Shown: positions 42,263-51,137 of the stretch, piece after piece | Layout: each line of letters starts with the position of its first letter | Numbering within the stretch: the stretch's first letter is position 1 | NCBI RefSeq assembly: GCF_900156575.1 | Contig: NZ_FTNY01000003.1 | Coordinates: 496,001 to 560,000 of the forward strand | Direction of reading: 5' to 3' | Origin: Chryseobacterium shigense | GTDB taxonomy: Bacteria > Bacteroidota > Bacteroidia > Flavobacteriales > Weeksellaceae | DNA: 64,000 bases | Notes under the pieces: generated by a model | What the model was told of the DNA's origin: nothing | What the model saw: only the letters and a program-made list of their open reading frames with translations | The model's database searches: none | Program-made: the position numbers and the translations under genes

Positions 42263-44458
42263 ATGTCAACTTTAAGATTCAAAGCGTTAGAAACTTTACC
42301 GTTTAAGGACTTCAGAAAAGATAACTCTGTTGAAGTTCCCGGAAAACTGTCAGAATTATTCTGCCAGAATGTTTTCTCAGAAGAGACCATGAGAGAATAT
42401 TTGACAAAGGAAGCATTCCAATCTATTATGGATGCTATCAAAAAAGGAACAAAGATCCAAAGACACATTGCAGACCAGGTAGCAGTAGCTATGAAAGACT
42501 GGGCAATGAGCAAAGGAGCGACTCACTACACGCACTGGTTTCAACCTTTAACAGGAACTACTGCAGAAAAGCATGACTCTTTCTTTACTCCTATAGAAGG
42601 AGGAAGAGCAATCGAAAGATTCAGCGGAAACTTATTGATCCAGCAGGAGCCCGATGCTTCTTCTTTCCCGAACGGAGGAATCAGAAATACTTTTGAAGCA
42701 AGAGGTTATACCGCATGGGATCCTACTTCTCCTGCTTTCATCATGGGAACTACTTTATGTATCCCTTCTATCTTCATTTCTTATACAGGCGAAACTTTAG
42801 ATTATAAAGCCCCTCTTTTAAGAGCCTTGAATGCTGTAGACGAAGCTGCAACTAATGTAATGCAGTATTTTGATAAAAATGTAACAAAAGTAACGCCTAC
42901 TTTAGGCTGGGAGCAAGAATATTTCTTAGTTGATTCCGCATTATACCAATCCCGTCCGGACCTTGTTTTAACAGGAAAGACCTTATTAGGACATTCTCCT
43001 GCTAAAGGACAGCAATTGGACGACCACTATTTCGGTTCTATTCCTACAAGAGTAATGAACTTCATGAAAGAGCTGGAGATCGAATGTATGAAACTGGGAA
43101 TCCCTGTAACAACAAGACATAACGAGGTAGCGCCTAACCAATTTGAGCTTGCCCCAATGTTTGAAGAGGTAAACGTTGCCGTAGACCACAACTCTTTGTT
43201 GATGGACATCATGGCAAGAATTGCTCACAAACACCATTTTCATATTTTATTCCATGAAAAACCATTCGCAGGAGTAAACGGAAGTGGAAAGCACAACAAC
43301 TGGTCTTTAGCGACTGACACAGGCGAAAACTTATTAAGCCCGGGAAAAAACCCTAAGAAAAACTTACAGTTCTTAACATTCTTCGTTAATACCATTAAAG
43401 CAGTTTACGAATATGCTGATCTTTTAAGAGCAAGTATCGCTTCTGCAAGTAACGACCACAGACTAGGTGCCAATGAAGCTCCACCGGCGATTATTTCCGT
43501 ATTCATCGGAAGCCAGTTGTTCAGAGTATTAGAAGAACTGGAAAAGGTAACGGAAGGGAAACTTTCTCCGGACGAAAAAACAGATTTAAAACTTAACGTT
43601 GTTGGAAAGATTCCGGAAATTCTATTAGATAATACAGATAGAAACAGAACTTCTCCATTTGCATTTACAGGAAATAAATTTGAGATCAGAGCGGTAGGAT
43701 CTTCTGCTAACTGTGCAGAGTCTATGACCGTAATGAACACAATTGCTGCAAAACAATTAATCGATTTCAAAAAAGAAGTTGATGCTCTTATCGAAACAGG
43801 ACTGAAAAAAGACGAAGCGATCTTCAATGTATTGAGAGAGTACATCAAGCAGTGCAAGAGCATTATGTTTGAAGGGGACGGATATTCTGATGACTGGGCA
43901 AAAGAAGCTAAAAAGAGAGGTTTGAATAACTTAAAAACAACTCCGGAAGCTCTTAAGCAGGAAATGGATAAAAAATTCGTTGCTCTTTATGAAGAAATCG
44001 GAGTGTTTACTCACAGAGAGGTTGAAGCCAGAAACGAAATCAAATTAGAAAAATATTCTACAGTTATTGATATTGAAGCAAGAGTTTTAAGTGATATCGC
44101 AAGAAACCACATCATTCCTTCTGCTTTAAATTATCAAAACCGATTGATCGAGAACGTAAAAGGTCTAAAAGAAATATTCCCGGACAAAGAATTCAAAACA
44201 TTGGCGAAAGAGCAAATGAGCTTAATCACTAATATTTCTGAGAACGTTTCTAAGATTAAACTTGGCGTTGAAGATCTTATTAAAGCAAGAGAAGCAGCGA
44301 AAGCTGTATCTAATAGTCAGAAGCAGGCAGAAACTTACTGCAGCAAAGTAATCCCTTTATTTGATGTGATCAGAGAAGCTTCTGATGATCTTGAAATGAT
44401 GGTGGATGATGAGCTTTGGCCAATGACTAAATATAGAGAAATGTTATTTACAAAATAA
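42263..44458 (+). CDS. glnN: Glutamine synthetase, type III
   Basis: This 731-residue enzyme makes glutamine from glutamate, ammonia and ATP and is the large GSIII form typical of Bacteroidetes. Motifs in order: THYTHWFQPLTGTTAEKHDSF, GGRAIERFSGNLLIQQEPDASSFPNGG, GWEQEYFLVD (metal-binding Glu), TRHNEVAPNQFELAPMFEEVN, HEKPFAGVNGSGKHNNWSL (ATP/metal site), RTSPFAFTGNKFEIRAVGSSAN. The C-terminal helical segment is GSIII-specific. Length is normal. It has its own promoter and a strong terminator. Confidence 0.97.
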   Translation: MSTLRFKALETLPFKDFRKDNSVEVPGKLSELFCQNVFSEETMREYLTKEAFQSIMDAIKKGTKIQRHIADQVAVAMKDWAMSKGATHYTHWFQPLTGTTAEKHDSFFTPIEGGRAIERFSGNLLIQQEPDASSFPNGGIRNTFEARGYTAWDPTSPAFIMGTTLCIPSIFISYTGETLDYKAPLLRALNAVDEAATNVMQYFDKNVTKVTPTLGWEQEYFLVDSALYQSRPDLVLTGKTLLGHSPAKGQQLDDHYFGSIPTRVMNFMKELEIECMKLGIPVTTRHNEVAPNQFELAPMFEEVNVAVDHNSLLMDIMARIAHKHHFHILFHEKPFAGVNGSGKHNNWSLATDTGENLLSPGKNPKKNLQFLTFFVNTIKAVYEYADLLRASIASASNDHRLGANEAPPAIISVFIGSQLFRVLEELEKVTEGKLSPDEKTDLKLNVVGKIPEILLDNTDRNRTSPFAFTGNKFEIRAVGSSANCAESMTVMNTIAAKQLIDFKKEVDALIETGLKKDEAIFNVLREYIKQCKSIMFEGDGYSDDWAKEAKKRGLNNLKTTPEALKQEMDKKFVALYEEIGVFTHREVEARNEIKLEKYSTVIDIEARVLSDIARNHIIPSALNYQNRLIENVKGLKEIFPDKEFKTLAKEQMSLITNISENVSKIKLGVEDLIKAREAAKAVSNSQKQAETYCSKVIPLFDVIREASDDLEMMVDDELWPMTKYREMLFTK

Positions 44459-44485
44459 CATCTGTAAAGTTCCATATTAGTTAAG

Positions 44486-44514
44486 CTCCCCGGTTTTTCC
44501 GGGGAGTTTTTTTT
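44486..44514 (+). terminator. glnN terminator
   Basis: Perfect stem CTCCCCGG (44486-44493) and CCGGGGAG (44499-44506), 5-nt loop, then eight T. Confidence 0.93.
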
Positions 44515-44585
44515 GATTTATTAACAGCACTGAAAAGTAGAGTTTTGAATCTTGAGATACGATTAATAGAGGAGCTGCGATTTAT

Positions 44586-44662
44586 TATGTTAAAGAATCA
44601 TAATAAAAAAAACCGCAGACTCGCCAAAAATAGGCGGTTGCGGTTTGTTTTTCTTTAACATA
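44586..44662. repeat. 77-nt nested inverted-repeat structure
   Basis: Outer arms TATGTTAAAGAA (44586-44597) and TTCTTTAACATA (44651-44662) are exact reverse complements. Inside lie AAACCGCA/TGCGGTTT and CGCC/GGCG arms. The inner hairpin with TTTGTTTTT is terminator-like, but the outer arms are unusual and suggest an RNA element or a small mobile element. Confidence 0.65.
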
Positions 44663-44738
44663 CTTAAATAATATGTTAAAATGTGTTAAATAAAGAACCT
44701 GACAATAATCATATCAGGGGTCTTTTGCTCGGAATCTC

Positions 44739-44746
44739 TACTTTTG
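44739..44746 (+). promoter_or_regulatory. -7 promoter element of the NlpC/P60 lipoprotein gene
   Basis: TACTTTTG, 50 nt before the chosen ATG at 44797. A further-upstream in-frame start at 44683 lies before this element, supporting the later start. Confidence 0.5.
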
Positions 44747-44796
44747 TAATGCTTTTGAAAATAAATATTCCTTTTAACACGGATAATCAAATATAT

Positions 44797-45507
44797 ATGA
44801 AGAAAAGAGTTTTGTTTTATTTAGTTGCTTTAGTGTCTACAGTTTCAGTTCAGTCATGCGCTACAAATTATGTAGTTTCACAACCAGCAACTTATGCTAA
44901 AGAATACAAAACAGATGCCAAACTAGCTTCTCTTGACAACAAGAAAATGGAGCAGGATAAGCAAAGACTTATTGATTCTTTTCTAGCTGAAAAGGCGGCA
45001 TCTATAGCTAACGCAAAAAAATCCATCAAGAATTCTGAGATTGCAAAGGCAGTCAAATACAATAAAACGATCGATAATATCCTTACAGAAGCTGAAACAT
45101 ACCTTGGAACTCCATACAGATACGGAGGAATGACCAGAAGAGGTATTGATTGTTCAGCTTTCGTTCTTTCCGTATTCGGAGCAGCAGCAGGGCTTAGCTT
45201 ACCAAGAGTAGCAGCATCTCAGGCTCAGGAAGGTGAAAGCATTGAAAAAGGAGAGCTTCAGAAAGGAGACTTAATCTTCTTTTCTCATGGAAGAAGAATC
45301 TCTCACGTAGGTATCGTAGAAAGTGTAACTGAAGAAGGTGAAATCAAATTCATCCACGCAGCCACTTCTAAAGGGGTAATGATCTCTTCGCTGAATGATT
45401 CTTACTGGGGACCAAAATTCAGGTTTGCCAAAAGAGTGATCAACGAGAACGGAGACGCTTATAACAATTTAGCATCTTCTACTCCATCCGCAGCGACAAG
45501 TTTTTAA
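44797..45507 (+). CDS. NlpC/P60 peptidoglycan endopeptidase lipoprotein
   Basis: A 236-residue lipoprotein. The signal MKKRVLFYLVALVSTVSVQSC ends in the lipobox SVQSC. A helical linker (residues 45-100) leads to an NlpC/P60 domain: YLGTPYRYGG, the catalytic cysteine C119 in GIDCSAFVLSVF, LPRVAASQAQEGE, the catalytic His H170 in ISHVGIVE, and FIHAATSKGV. It cleaves peptide bonds in peptidoglycan stems, from the outer-membrane side. The upstream open frame from 44683 adds 38 residues that hide the signal, so I use 44797. Monocistronic, followed by a terminator hairpin. Confidence 0.92.
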   Translation: MKKRVLFYLVALVSTVSVQSCATNYVVSQPATYAKEYKTDAKLASLDNKKMEQDKQRLIDSFLAEKAASIANAKKSIKNSEIAKAVKYNKTIDNILTEAETYLGTPYRYGGMTRRGIDCSAFVLSVFGAAAGLSLPRVAASQAQEGESIEKGELQKGDLIFFSHGRRISHVGIVESVTEEGEIKFIHAATSKGVMISSLNDSYWGPKFRFAKRVINENGDAYNNLASSTPSAATSF

Positions 45508-45533
45508 TTTTAAATAATTGATTTAAATAATGA

Positions 45534-45567
45534 AGCCATCAGATTTCTGGTGGTTTTTTTATTTTTT
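45534..45567 (+). terminator. Terminator of the NlpC/P60 gene
   Basis: Stem CCATCAG (45536-45542) and CTGGTGG (45547-45553) with one G-U pair, then a T-run. Confidence 0.75.
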
Positions 45568-45854
45568 GGCTGGTGAGGTTTTGAGGAAGAGTGTTTTTAC
45601 TACCCCGTCTTTTTGCTTTGCAAAAATCCACCTCTTCAGAGAAGGGGAATGGTGGGTACGTAAAATCTGTGATAGAGATCTTAACAACTAATGTGGTAGT
45701 TAAGATGTCTTGGTGGCTGGATTAATAAGTTTCGGGCAAACCCTTATCTCGGAACCTTGAAGCAGAATAGCAGATTAAAGACCGTGTATATTGAATTACT
45801 TAGTTAAAAATTTCCATAATCAAAGAAGTTAGCGTGGCTTACAAATTCCACCTT
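45568..45854. other. Non-coding stretch with degenerate intergenic repeat
   Basis: No credible open reading frame. At 45600-45660, CCCCGTCTTTTTGCTTTGCA and the nearby CTCTTCAGAGAAGGGGAATG form short inverted stretches (for example CTTC/GAAG) of the kind found repeated between flavobacterial genes. I see no RNA gene. Confidence 0.4.
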
Positions 45855-46433
45855 CTAATTCCTATCAATTTCAATATCCAGCTTATCCAGCAGTCCATGC
45901 ACTTCAGAAAGTGAAAATTTAGCCTTTTTAAGGCGATTTACGGAAGGATCTATGGAATAGTTGAAGGAAGTTCTCAGATCTGCTTTTTCAAGGTTTGTAC
46001 GATCGAAAATTGCTCCGGAAAGGTCACAGTTCTTCAATACTGATTGGGAGAGATCAGATTCAGCAAAATCAGTTTCAATTAATCTTGAATTTTTAAATAC
46101 GGTCTTTTTAACGGATGTATTGTAGAACACAGAATTATTGAGGGCACATTCATCAAAAGTAAATGAAAGGCCGAAACCATTGCATTCATTAAACTGCAAT
46201 CCTAGCATTTTGCATTCTTTGAAATGAACAGCGCGAAAAGCGGTTTTAATGAGTTTTGCCATACTCAGATTACACCCGATAAACTCACAGTCTGTAAAAC
46301 TGAAACCGGAAAGATCTGCATATTCAAAGTTGCAATTTCTGAAAGTGCAGTTTTCGTACTCTCCTTTTTCAAAAGGCTGATCGGTACAACTGATGTTTTG
46401 AAAATCCTGATCTGAAATGTAGGCCTGTTTCAT
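45855..46433 (-). CDS. Pentapeptide-repeat protein
   Basis: A 192-residue cytoplasmic protein made of A(D/N)LXX-type five-residue repeats: NCTFRNCNFEYADLSGFSFTD, CEFIGCNLSMAKLIKTAF, TDFAESDLSQSVLKNCDLSG, TNLEKADLRTSFNYSIDP. These fold into a right-handed quadrilateral beta helix. Relatives include Qnr/MfpA gyrase-protecting proteins and many of unknown role. The start is the ATG at 46431-46433 (MKQAYISDQDF); three extra codons upstream are possible. Gyrase protection cannot be assumed. Monocistronic on the minus strand. Confidence 0.88.
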   Translation of the reverse strand: MKQAYISDQDFQNISCTDQPFEKGEYENCTFRNCNFEYADLSGFSFTDCEFIGCNLSMAKLIKTAFRAVHFKECKMLGLQFNECNGFGLSFTFDECALNNSVFYNTSVKKTVFKNSRLIETDFAESDLSQSVLKNCDLSGAIFDRTNLEKADLRTSFNYSIDPSVNRLKKAKFSLSEVHGLLDKLDIEIDRN

Positions 46434-46526
46434 ATTTACCAATATTCTTATGTTACTTATTGTACTCTTCTGATGGTACGGAAGCTTTTTGTATGAGAAG
46501 AAGCAAAAAACCTAATCTTCCAAAGT

Positions 46527-47756
46527 TTACACCAAGCTGTTCTTATCCGAATAATTAAGTTTGAAGAAAATAAAAGTCATCATAGAAAAGGCTAGCAATG
46601 AGCTTCCTCCATAACTGAAATACGGAAGCGGAATACCTACGGTCGGGAAAAGCCCCATTACCATTCCTAAATTGATGGTAAAATGCAGCATTAGAATAGA
46701 AGCAAAACAATACCCAAATACCCTGTTAAAGGTGGATTTCTGTTGTTCAGCGAGGTAATAGATCCGTCCGATATAGACCATATAGCATAAAACGAGAACT
46801 GCGCTTCCTACAAAGCCCCATTCTTCGCCTACTGTACAGAAGATGTAGTCAGTCTCCTGTTCGGGAACGAATTTCCCTTGTGTTACTGATCCTTCACGGT
46901 ATCCTTTGCCTAAAACACCACCGGACCCTATCGCTGTTTTGGAATATAATAAGTTGTACCCGGAGGTATCTCTGAATGCTTTTTCTCCCTTATAAAGAAC
47001 CTCAATTCTTTCTCTCTGGTGTTTTGGAAGTTTTTCTAAAATATAAGGTGAACCGAAAGCCAAACCACACAATAAAATAATGGATCCTGCAATTCCTGAA
47101 ATAGAAATCACGTCCCAGGACATTCTATGATAATTCATGGCGATCAAAACACCGGCAATGACAACGACGGCGGCGGCTACATAAACAGGAGGAATAGCCA
47201 GAGCAATCAGAAAAACGCCTGCAAAGATAAATCCCACCCCAAACAATAGTCCGCTCAGTCCTTCTCTATATAATGCAATAAAAAACGCAATAAATACAAG
47301 CATAGACCCTACATCGGGAATCGCCAGAACAACAGCCGCCGGAATTCCGATGATCGCTAAAACGGTCCAGAGCGATTTCTTTACTTTCAGATTAAAATCC
47401 GGTCCGGAGACATAATTGGCCAACATTAATGCAGTTCCGATCTTGGCAAACTCAACCGGCTGCATGGTGAAACTTCCAAATTTATACCAGTTTTTCTGAC
47501 CCAGAATCTCTTTTCCAAAAGGAAAAAGACCGATCAAAAGTAAAACACCACCGATATAAATAATCCCCGCCATGTTTTCAAAGAACTTACTTCTTCCCAC
47601 AAAAATAACCAAGCCCACAAATAAAGAGATACAGAAAAAAACCAATTGCTTTTCTCCTAATTTCTGGTCCACACTGTAAATATTGGCGATTGCAAAGATA
47701 CAAAGCGCAAAATACAGCCCAAGACCAAGTTTATCTATCCCTTCTGCCCACTTCAT
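46527..47756 (-). CDS. rodA: Rod-shape SEDS glycosyltransferase RodA
   Basis: A 409-residue polytopic inner-membrane protein that polymerises glycan strands for side-wall growth, with PBP2 as its transpeptidase partner. About ten membrane segments are visible. Family motifs are GSFTMQPVEFAKIGTALMLANY, GSMLVFIAFFIALYREG, YNLLYSKTAIGSGGVLGKGYREG, FVPEQETDYIFCTVGEEWGF and GIPLPYFSYGGSSLLAFS at the C-terminus. It overlaps the upstream mrdA gene by 4 nt and is last in the mre-mrdA-rodA operon. Confidence 0.96.
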   Translation of the reverse strand: MKWAEGIDKLGLGLYFALCIFAIANIYSVDQKLGEKQLVFFCISLFVGLVIFVGRSKFFENMAGIIYIGGVLLLIGLFPFGKEILGQKNWYKFGSFTMQPVEFAKIGTALMLANYVSGPDFNLKVKKSLWTVLAIIGIPAAVVLAIPDVGSMLVFIAFFIALYREGLSGLLFGVGFIFAGVFLIALAIPPVYVAAAVVVIAGVLIAMNYHRMSWDVISISGIAGSIILLCGLAFGSPYILEKLPKHQRERIEVLYKGEKAFRDTSGYNLLYSKTAIGSGGVLGKGYREGSVTQGKFVPEQETDYIFCTVGEEWGFVGSAVLVLCYMVYIGRIYYLAEQQKSTFNRVFGYCFASILMLHFTINLGMVMGLFPTVGIPLPYFSYGGSSLLAFSMMTFIFFKLNYSDKNSLV

Positions 47757-49759
47757 TGCTTTACCTTTTTAGTGTTGTTTTTTGTTTCTTCTTCTATTTT
47801 TTTCTGCAGTTTTATTTTCTGTTCTTTGATAAAGTTCAGACTGTCCTGCTTTCTTTTTAACTTAACAGAATCTTCCTTAGGATCTTTGTATAAACCTTTC
47901 CGTTTAAGATCTGCCACCCACTGTCTTTTGTACTCAGGCATAAAGCTGGCACTGGTCATCTTTTTATAAAGATTTTCTCTTTTCAGATCTCCGGTGATGT
48001 ACTTTTCAGCGATTACCGTACAGGCAGGTCCCGCCCATGTTGCTCCAAATCCTGCATGTTCCATTACAGCAGCAACCACTATTCTTGGCTTATCTGCAGG
48101 AGCAATTAACACGAAGATTGAGTTATCTTTTCCCTGAGGCACCTGTGCCGTACCTGTTTTCGCAAGCTGGGTAAAGTCATTGGATTTCAAACTTCTTGCC
48201 GTACCTCTTAATACCACCGCTTCCATCCCTTTCAGTACAGGCTCAAAGTGCTTGGGATCTACAAGGGTTTTATGTTTTGTTTTAAATCTTTTGTCCGGAT
48301 TAGGTTTCCCATCAATAGATTTAACGATATGAGGGGTGTAAAACCAGCCTTTGTTGGCAATGGCTGCCACATAATTCGCGAGCTGAAGTGGCGTCACCAG
48401 TACATCTCCCTGACCCATTCCATTGAAAATAGAACCGTTCATGGTATAGTCACCTGTCCAGTCTTTTTTTCCACTTCTCTTTTCATAGAATTTCCCGGTA
48501 GGAATTCTACCCGGTGAGCCTACGGCAATATCATTATTAAGGTACTCTCCTACGCCAAAACTACTCATGATTTTTTTCCATTCATCCACTCCTCTCGAAG
48601 GGTCTCCTGGATATTTATTCATGATCGCAATAAATGCGTGAGAAAAATAACAGTTACTGGACACCTGAATGGAAGGAATAAGAGGATCCGCACCTCCATG
48701 TCCTTTAATTCTCAAACCTCTGTAGAAAAATCCGCCGCCACATGGGAAAACAGTATTTTGATCCATAACACCCATCTGCATTCCTGCAAGAGCGGTGAGC
48801 AACTTGAAAGTAGATCCTGGAGGATAAGCCGCCTGAACAGACCTGTCGAAAGTAGGTTTGTTTTCGTATAAGGTATCTTTAGACAGTGCATAAAGATTCT
48901 TGGATTTATAAGGTCCTGTGAATAAATTAGGATCGATGTCCGGACCCGTTGCCATGGTTAGAATTTCACCATTATTAGGGTCAATGGCAACGATAGCCCC
49001 ATGTTTACCTACCAGCATTTCTTCTGCCATCCTCTGAAGATCGTAGTCAATCGTTAAAGTAATATCTTTTCCGGTAACAACATCTTTATCTAAAGTTCCG
49101 TTTTTATAAGATCCTATATTCCGCAGCCTGATATCCTTTTGGATATACTTGATCCCTTTGATTCCACGAAGTTCTTTTTCATATGATTTTTCTACCCCTG
49201 TTTTACCGATAAAATCTCCCGGAAGATAGTAGGCGGAATCTTTTTTTATTTCTCTTTCATTCACTTCACTGGTATACCCCAGAAGGTTTCCGGAAGTTCC
49301 CACTTCATATTGACGCTGAGGTCTGGATACAATACTGAATGCCGGATATTTGAAGATAATTTCCTGTACTCTGGCAATATCTTCTCTGCTGAGGTCCTTA
49401 AAAAAGGTCATCGGCGTAAGCTTTGAATAATACTTCTCTTTCTTGATGATCTCGATTCTTTTGATAAAATCGCCTTTGCTGATCTGCATCAGGTTACAAA
49501 ATCCTAAAGTATCAAAATCCGGTTTCATTAAAGCTTGCGTAAAAGAAATTTCGTACGCAGGCTGATTTCCTACGAGGATCTTTCCGTTTCTGTCAAAAAC
49601 CACACCTCTCTGCGGAATAACGTATTCAGTTTTAATAGAAGTATTCGCCGCATTTAAGGCATAACGGTCTGTAAGTAGCTGTAAATAAGCAAGCCTCGCC
49701 ACAAAAATAATGGCGATGACAACGAGTATGGAAAAGATTTTTAAATAACGTGTGTTCAA
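47753..49759 (-). CDS. mrdA: Penicillin-binding protein 2, peptidoglycan transpeptidase
   Basis: A 668-residue class B PBP anchored by an N-terminal helix (IFSILVVIAIIFVARLAYLQLL). A pedestal/dimerisation domain leads to the transpeptidase domain with STFK (S316), SSN in QVSSNCYFSHAF, and KTGTAQVPQGKD. A Lys-rich C-terminal tail (KLKRKQDSLNFIKEQKIKLQ) follows, longer than in E. coli. It crosslinks new glycan in the elongasome and works with RodA, encoded next, and MreBCD, encoded just before. The 4-nt overlaps on both sides indicate translational coupling. Confidence 0.96.
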   Translation of the reverse strand: MNTRYLKIFSILVVIAIIFVARLAYLQLLTDRYALNAANTSIKTEYVIPQRGVVFDRNGKILVGNQPAYEISFTQALMKPDFDTLGFCNLMQISKGDFIKRIEIIKKEKYYSKLTPMTFFKDLSREDIARVQEIIFKYPAFSIVSRPQRQYEVGTSGNLLGYTSEVNEREIKKDSAYYLPGDFIGKTGVEKSYEKELRGIKGIKYIQKDIRLRNIGSYKNGTLDKDVVTGKDITLTIDYDLQRMAEEMLVGKHGAIVAIDPNNGEILTMATGPDIDPNLFTGPYKSKNLYALSKDTLYENKPTFDRSVQAAYPPGSTFKLLTALAGMQMGVMDQNTVFPCGGGFFYRGLRIKGHGGADPLIPSIQVSSNCYFSHAFIAIMNKYPGDPSRGVDEWKKIMSSFGVGEYLNNDIAVGSPGRIPTGKFYEKRSGKKDWTGDYTMNGSIFNGMGQGDVLVTPLQLANYVAAIANKGWFYTPHIVKSIDGKPNPDKRFKTKHKTLVDPKHFEPVLKGMEAVVLRGTARSLKSNDFTQLAKTGTAQVPQGKDNSIFVLIAPADKPRIVVAAVMEHAGFGATWAGPACTVIAEKYITGDLKRENLYKKMTSASFMPEYKRQWVADLKRKGLYKDPKEDSVKLKRKQDSLNFIKEQKIKLQKKIEEETKNNTKKVKQ

Positions 49760-50262
49760 ACTTTTTGTTTGATTTTAAATATTAATGCGTAAACAACGAT
49801 AAATATAAAGGAAATTATACTTGTGATCACTACATTAAGTAATATTTCGAAAAAACGGCTAAATTTAAAAAATTCGATGTACTGCACTAAAAGCTGGTGC
49901 AGGAAGATACTTGAAAACAGGAAGAGCAAAAACTGCGCCCATTGTAAGGACTGAAAAGAAAAGAAGTCTGTGGAAGTATCTGTGGAAGTCCTGAAAATCA
50001 ATGTTCTGAAATACGCAATAAGGGTAGTCGCAAATGCATTGATTCCCCATGAAAAGAGGAACGCATCTACAGAAAGTCCGATTAAAAAGCTTAAAGCTAA
50101 AAACTGATATTTATTTCTGAAGAAAGGATAAAACATGACAAAAACCGGATAAAGAACCGGTGTGTACTTTCCGAAAAGAATGATCTTGTTGAGTACAAAA
50201 ATCTGTAATGCAACCAGGAAGATCATGATCAATATATCGGTAAATAAAGTCCTGCTAATCAT
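49756..50262 (-). CDS. mreD: Rod-shape-determining membrane protein MreD
   Basis: A 168-residue membrane protein with about five hydrophobic segments (FTDILIMIFLVALQIFVLNKI; YQFLALSFLIGLSVDAFLFSWG; IISFIFIVVYALIFK). Sequence is poorly conserved in this family; the assignment rests on hydrophobic profile, size, and position between mreC and mrdA. It joins MreC and MreB in organising the elongation machinery. It overlaps mreC by 8 nt and mrdA by 4 nt. Confidence 0.9.
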   Translation of the reverse strand: MISRTLFTDILIMIFLVALQIFVLNKIILFGKYTPVLYPVFVMFYPFFRNKYQFLALSFLIGLSVDAFLFSWGINAFATTLIAYFRTLIFRTSTDTSTDFFSFQSLQWAQFLLFLFSSIFLHQLLVQYIEFFKFSRFFEILLNVVITSIISFIFIVVYALIFKIKQKV

Positions 50263-51109
50263 TTTCTTTTTTTATTACGGTCTGCAATGTATCCTGAATT
50301 CTCTGTACTTCTGCTTTTTTAAGGTTTTTCACTACAAATACCTTGCTCAGCGCACCCATTTTTTCACTCAGTTCTACTGAAATATCCCAGAAACCAGTCT
50401 TGTTGTCTACAGAATATCCTGCGATAGTTCCTATCATTACTCCCTTAGGGAAAATAGCGGATTTACCATCTGTAACAACGGTATCCCCTACTTTTAAAGC
50501 CACATATTTAGGAATGTCCGCAAGGTGCATCACTCTGGAATTGTCACCGTTCCAGGTTAAAGTTCCAAAATATCCGGAGTTTTTCAACGAAGCGTTGATT
50601 CTGATTTTATTGACACTCAAAACAGACTGAACCAAAGCATAGCTGTCTGTAGAGTTGATTACAATTCCCGCAATTCCTTTAGGAGCCATTACGCCCATCT
50701 GAGGAAAAACCCCATCTCTGCGGCCACGGTTGATTGTAAAGTAATTATTTCTTCTGTTGATACTGTTAAACACGATTTCGCCATCTACAAAAGTGTAGAT
50801 CTGCCCACCGCCTAAAGTATCATGAACTTTTTTGAACACAGGATTTTTCGCCCCTTCCTTTCCATAAAGCTGAATCATCAGCGATTTATTCTGAGCCACA
50901 AGATCTTCGTTGATCTGTTTCAGTTTCAGATATGAAACTCCTTCGTCAATATACCCCGAAATCCATGAATTCAGCGCAGCCGACTGGCCAGCTACCCATG
51001 ATTTCTGCATGGCGTTTTTAGAGAATATCAGAACCAGAGCAACAATCTGCAGGAATATAAAGAAGACAAAGAGGGCGTTCTTCGAAAATAGTCTCAGCAA
51101 AAATCCCAT
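50255..51109 (-). CDS. mreC: Rod-shape-determining protein MreC
   Basis: A 284-residue periplasmic scaffold with one N-terminal membrane helix (ALFVFFIFLQIVALVLIF), a coiled-coil section (YLKLKQINEDLVAQNKSLMI), and a C-terminal double beta-barrel (GVMAPKGIAGIVINSTDSYA, YFGTLTWNGDNSRVMHLADI, VGDTVVTDGKSAIFPKGVMIG). It links MreB filaments to the wall enzymes. Spacing to mreB is 28 nt; it overlaps mreD by 8 nt. Confidence 0.95.
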   Translation of the reverse strand: MGFLLRLFSKNALFVFFIFLQIVALVLIFSKNAMQKSWVAGQSAALNSWISGYIDEGVSYLKLKQINEDLVAQNKSLMIQLYGKEGAKNPVFKKVHDTLGGGQIYTFVDGEIVFNSINRRNNYFTINRGRRDGVFPQMGVMAPKGIAGIVINSTDSYALVQSVLSVNKIRINASLKNSGYFGTLTWNGDNSRVMHLADIPKYVALKVGDTVVTDGKSAIFPKGVMIGTIAGYSVDNKTGFWDISVELSEKMGALSKVFVVKNLKKAEVQRIQDTLQTVIKKEND

Positions 51110-51137
51110 TCAGATATAGAGTCGTAAAAGGTTAAAA

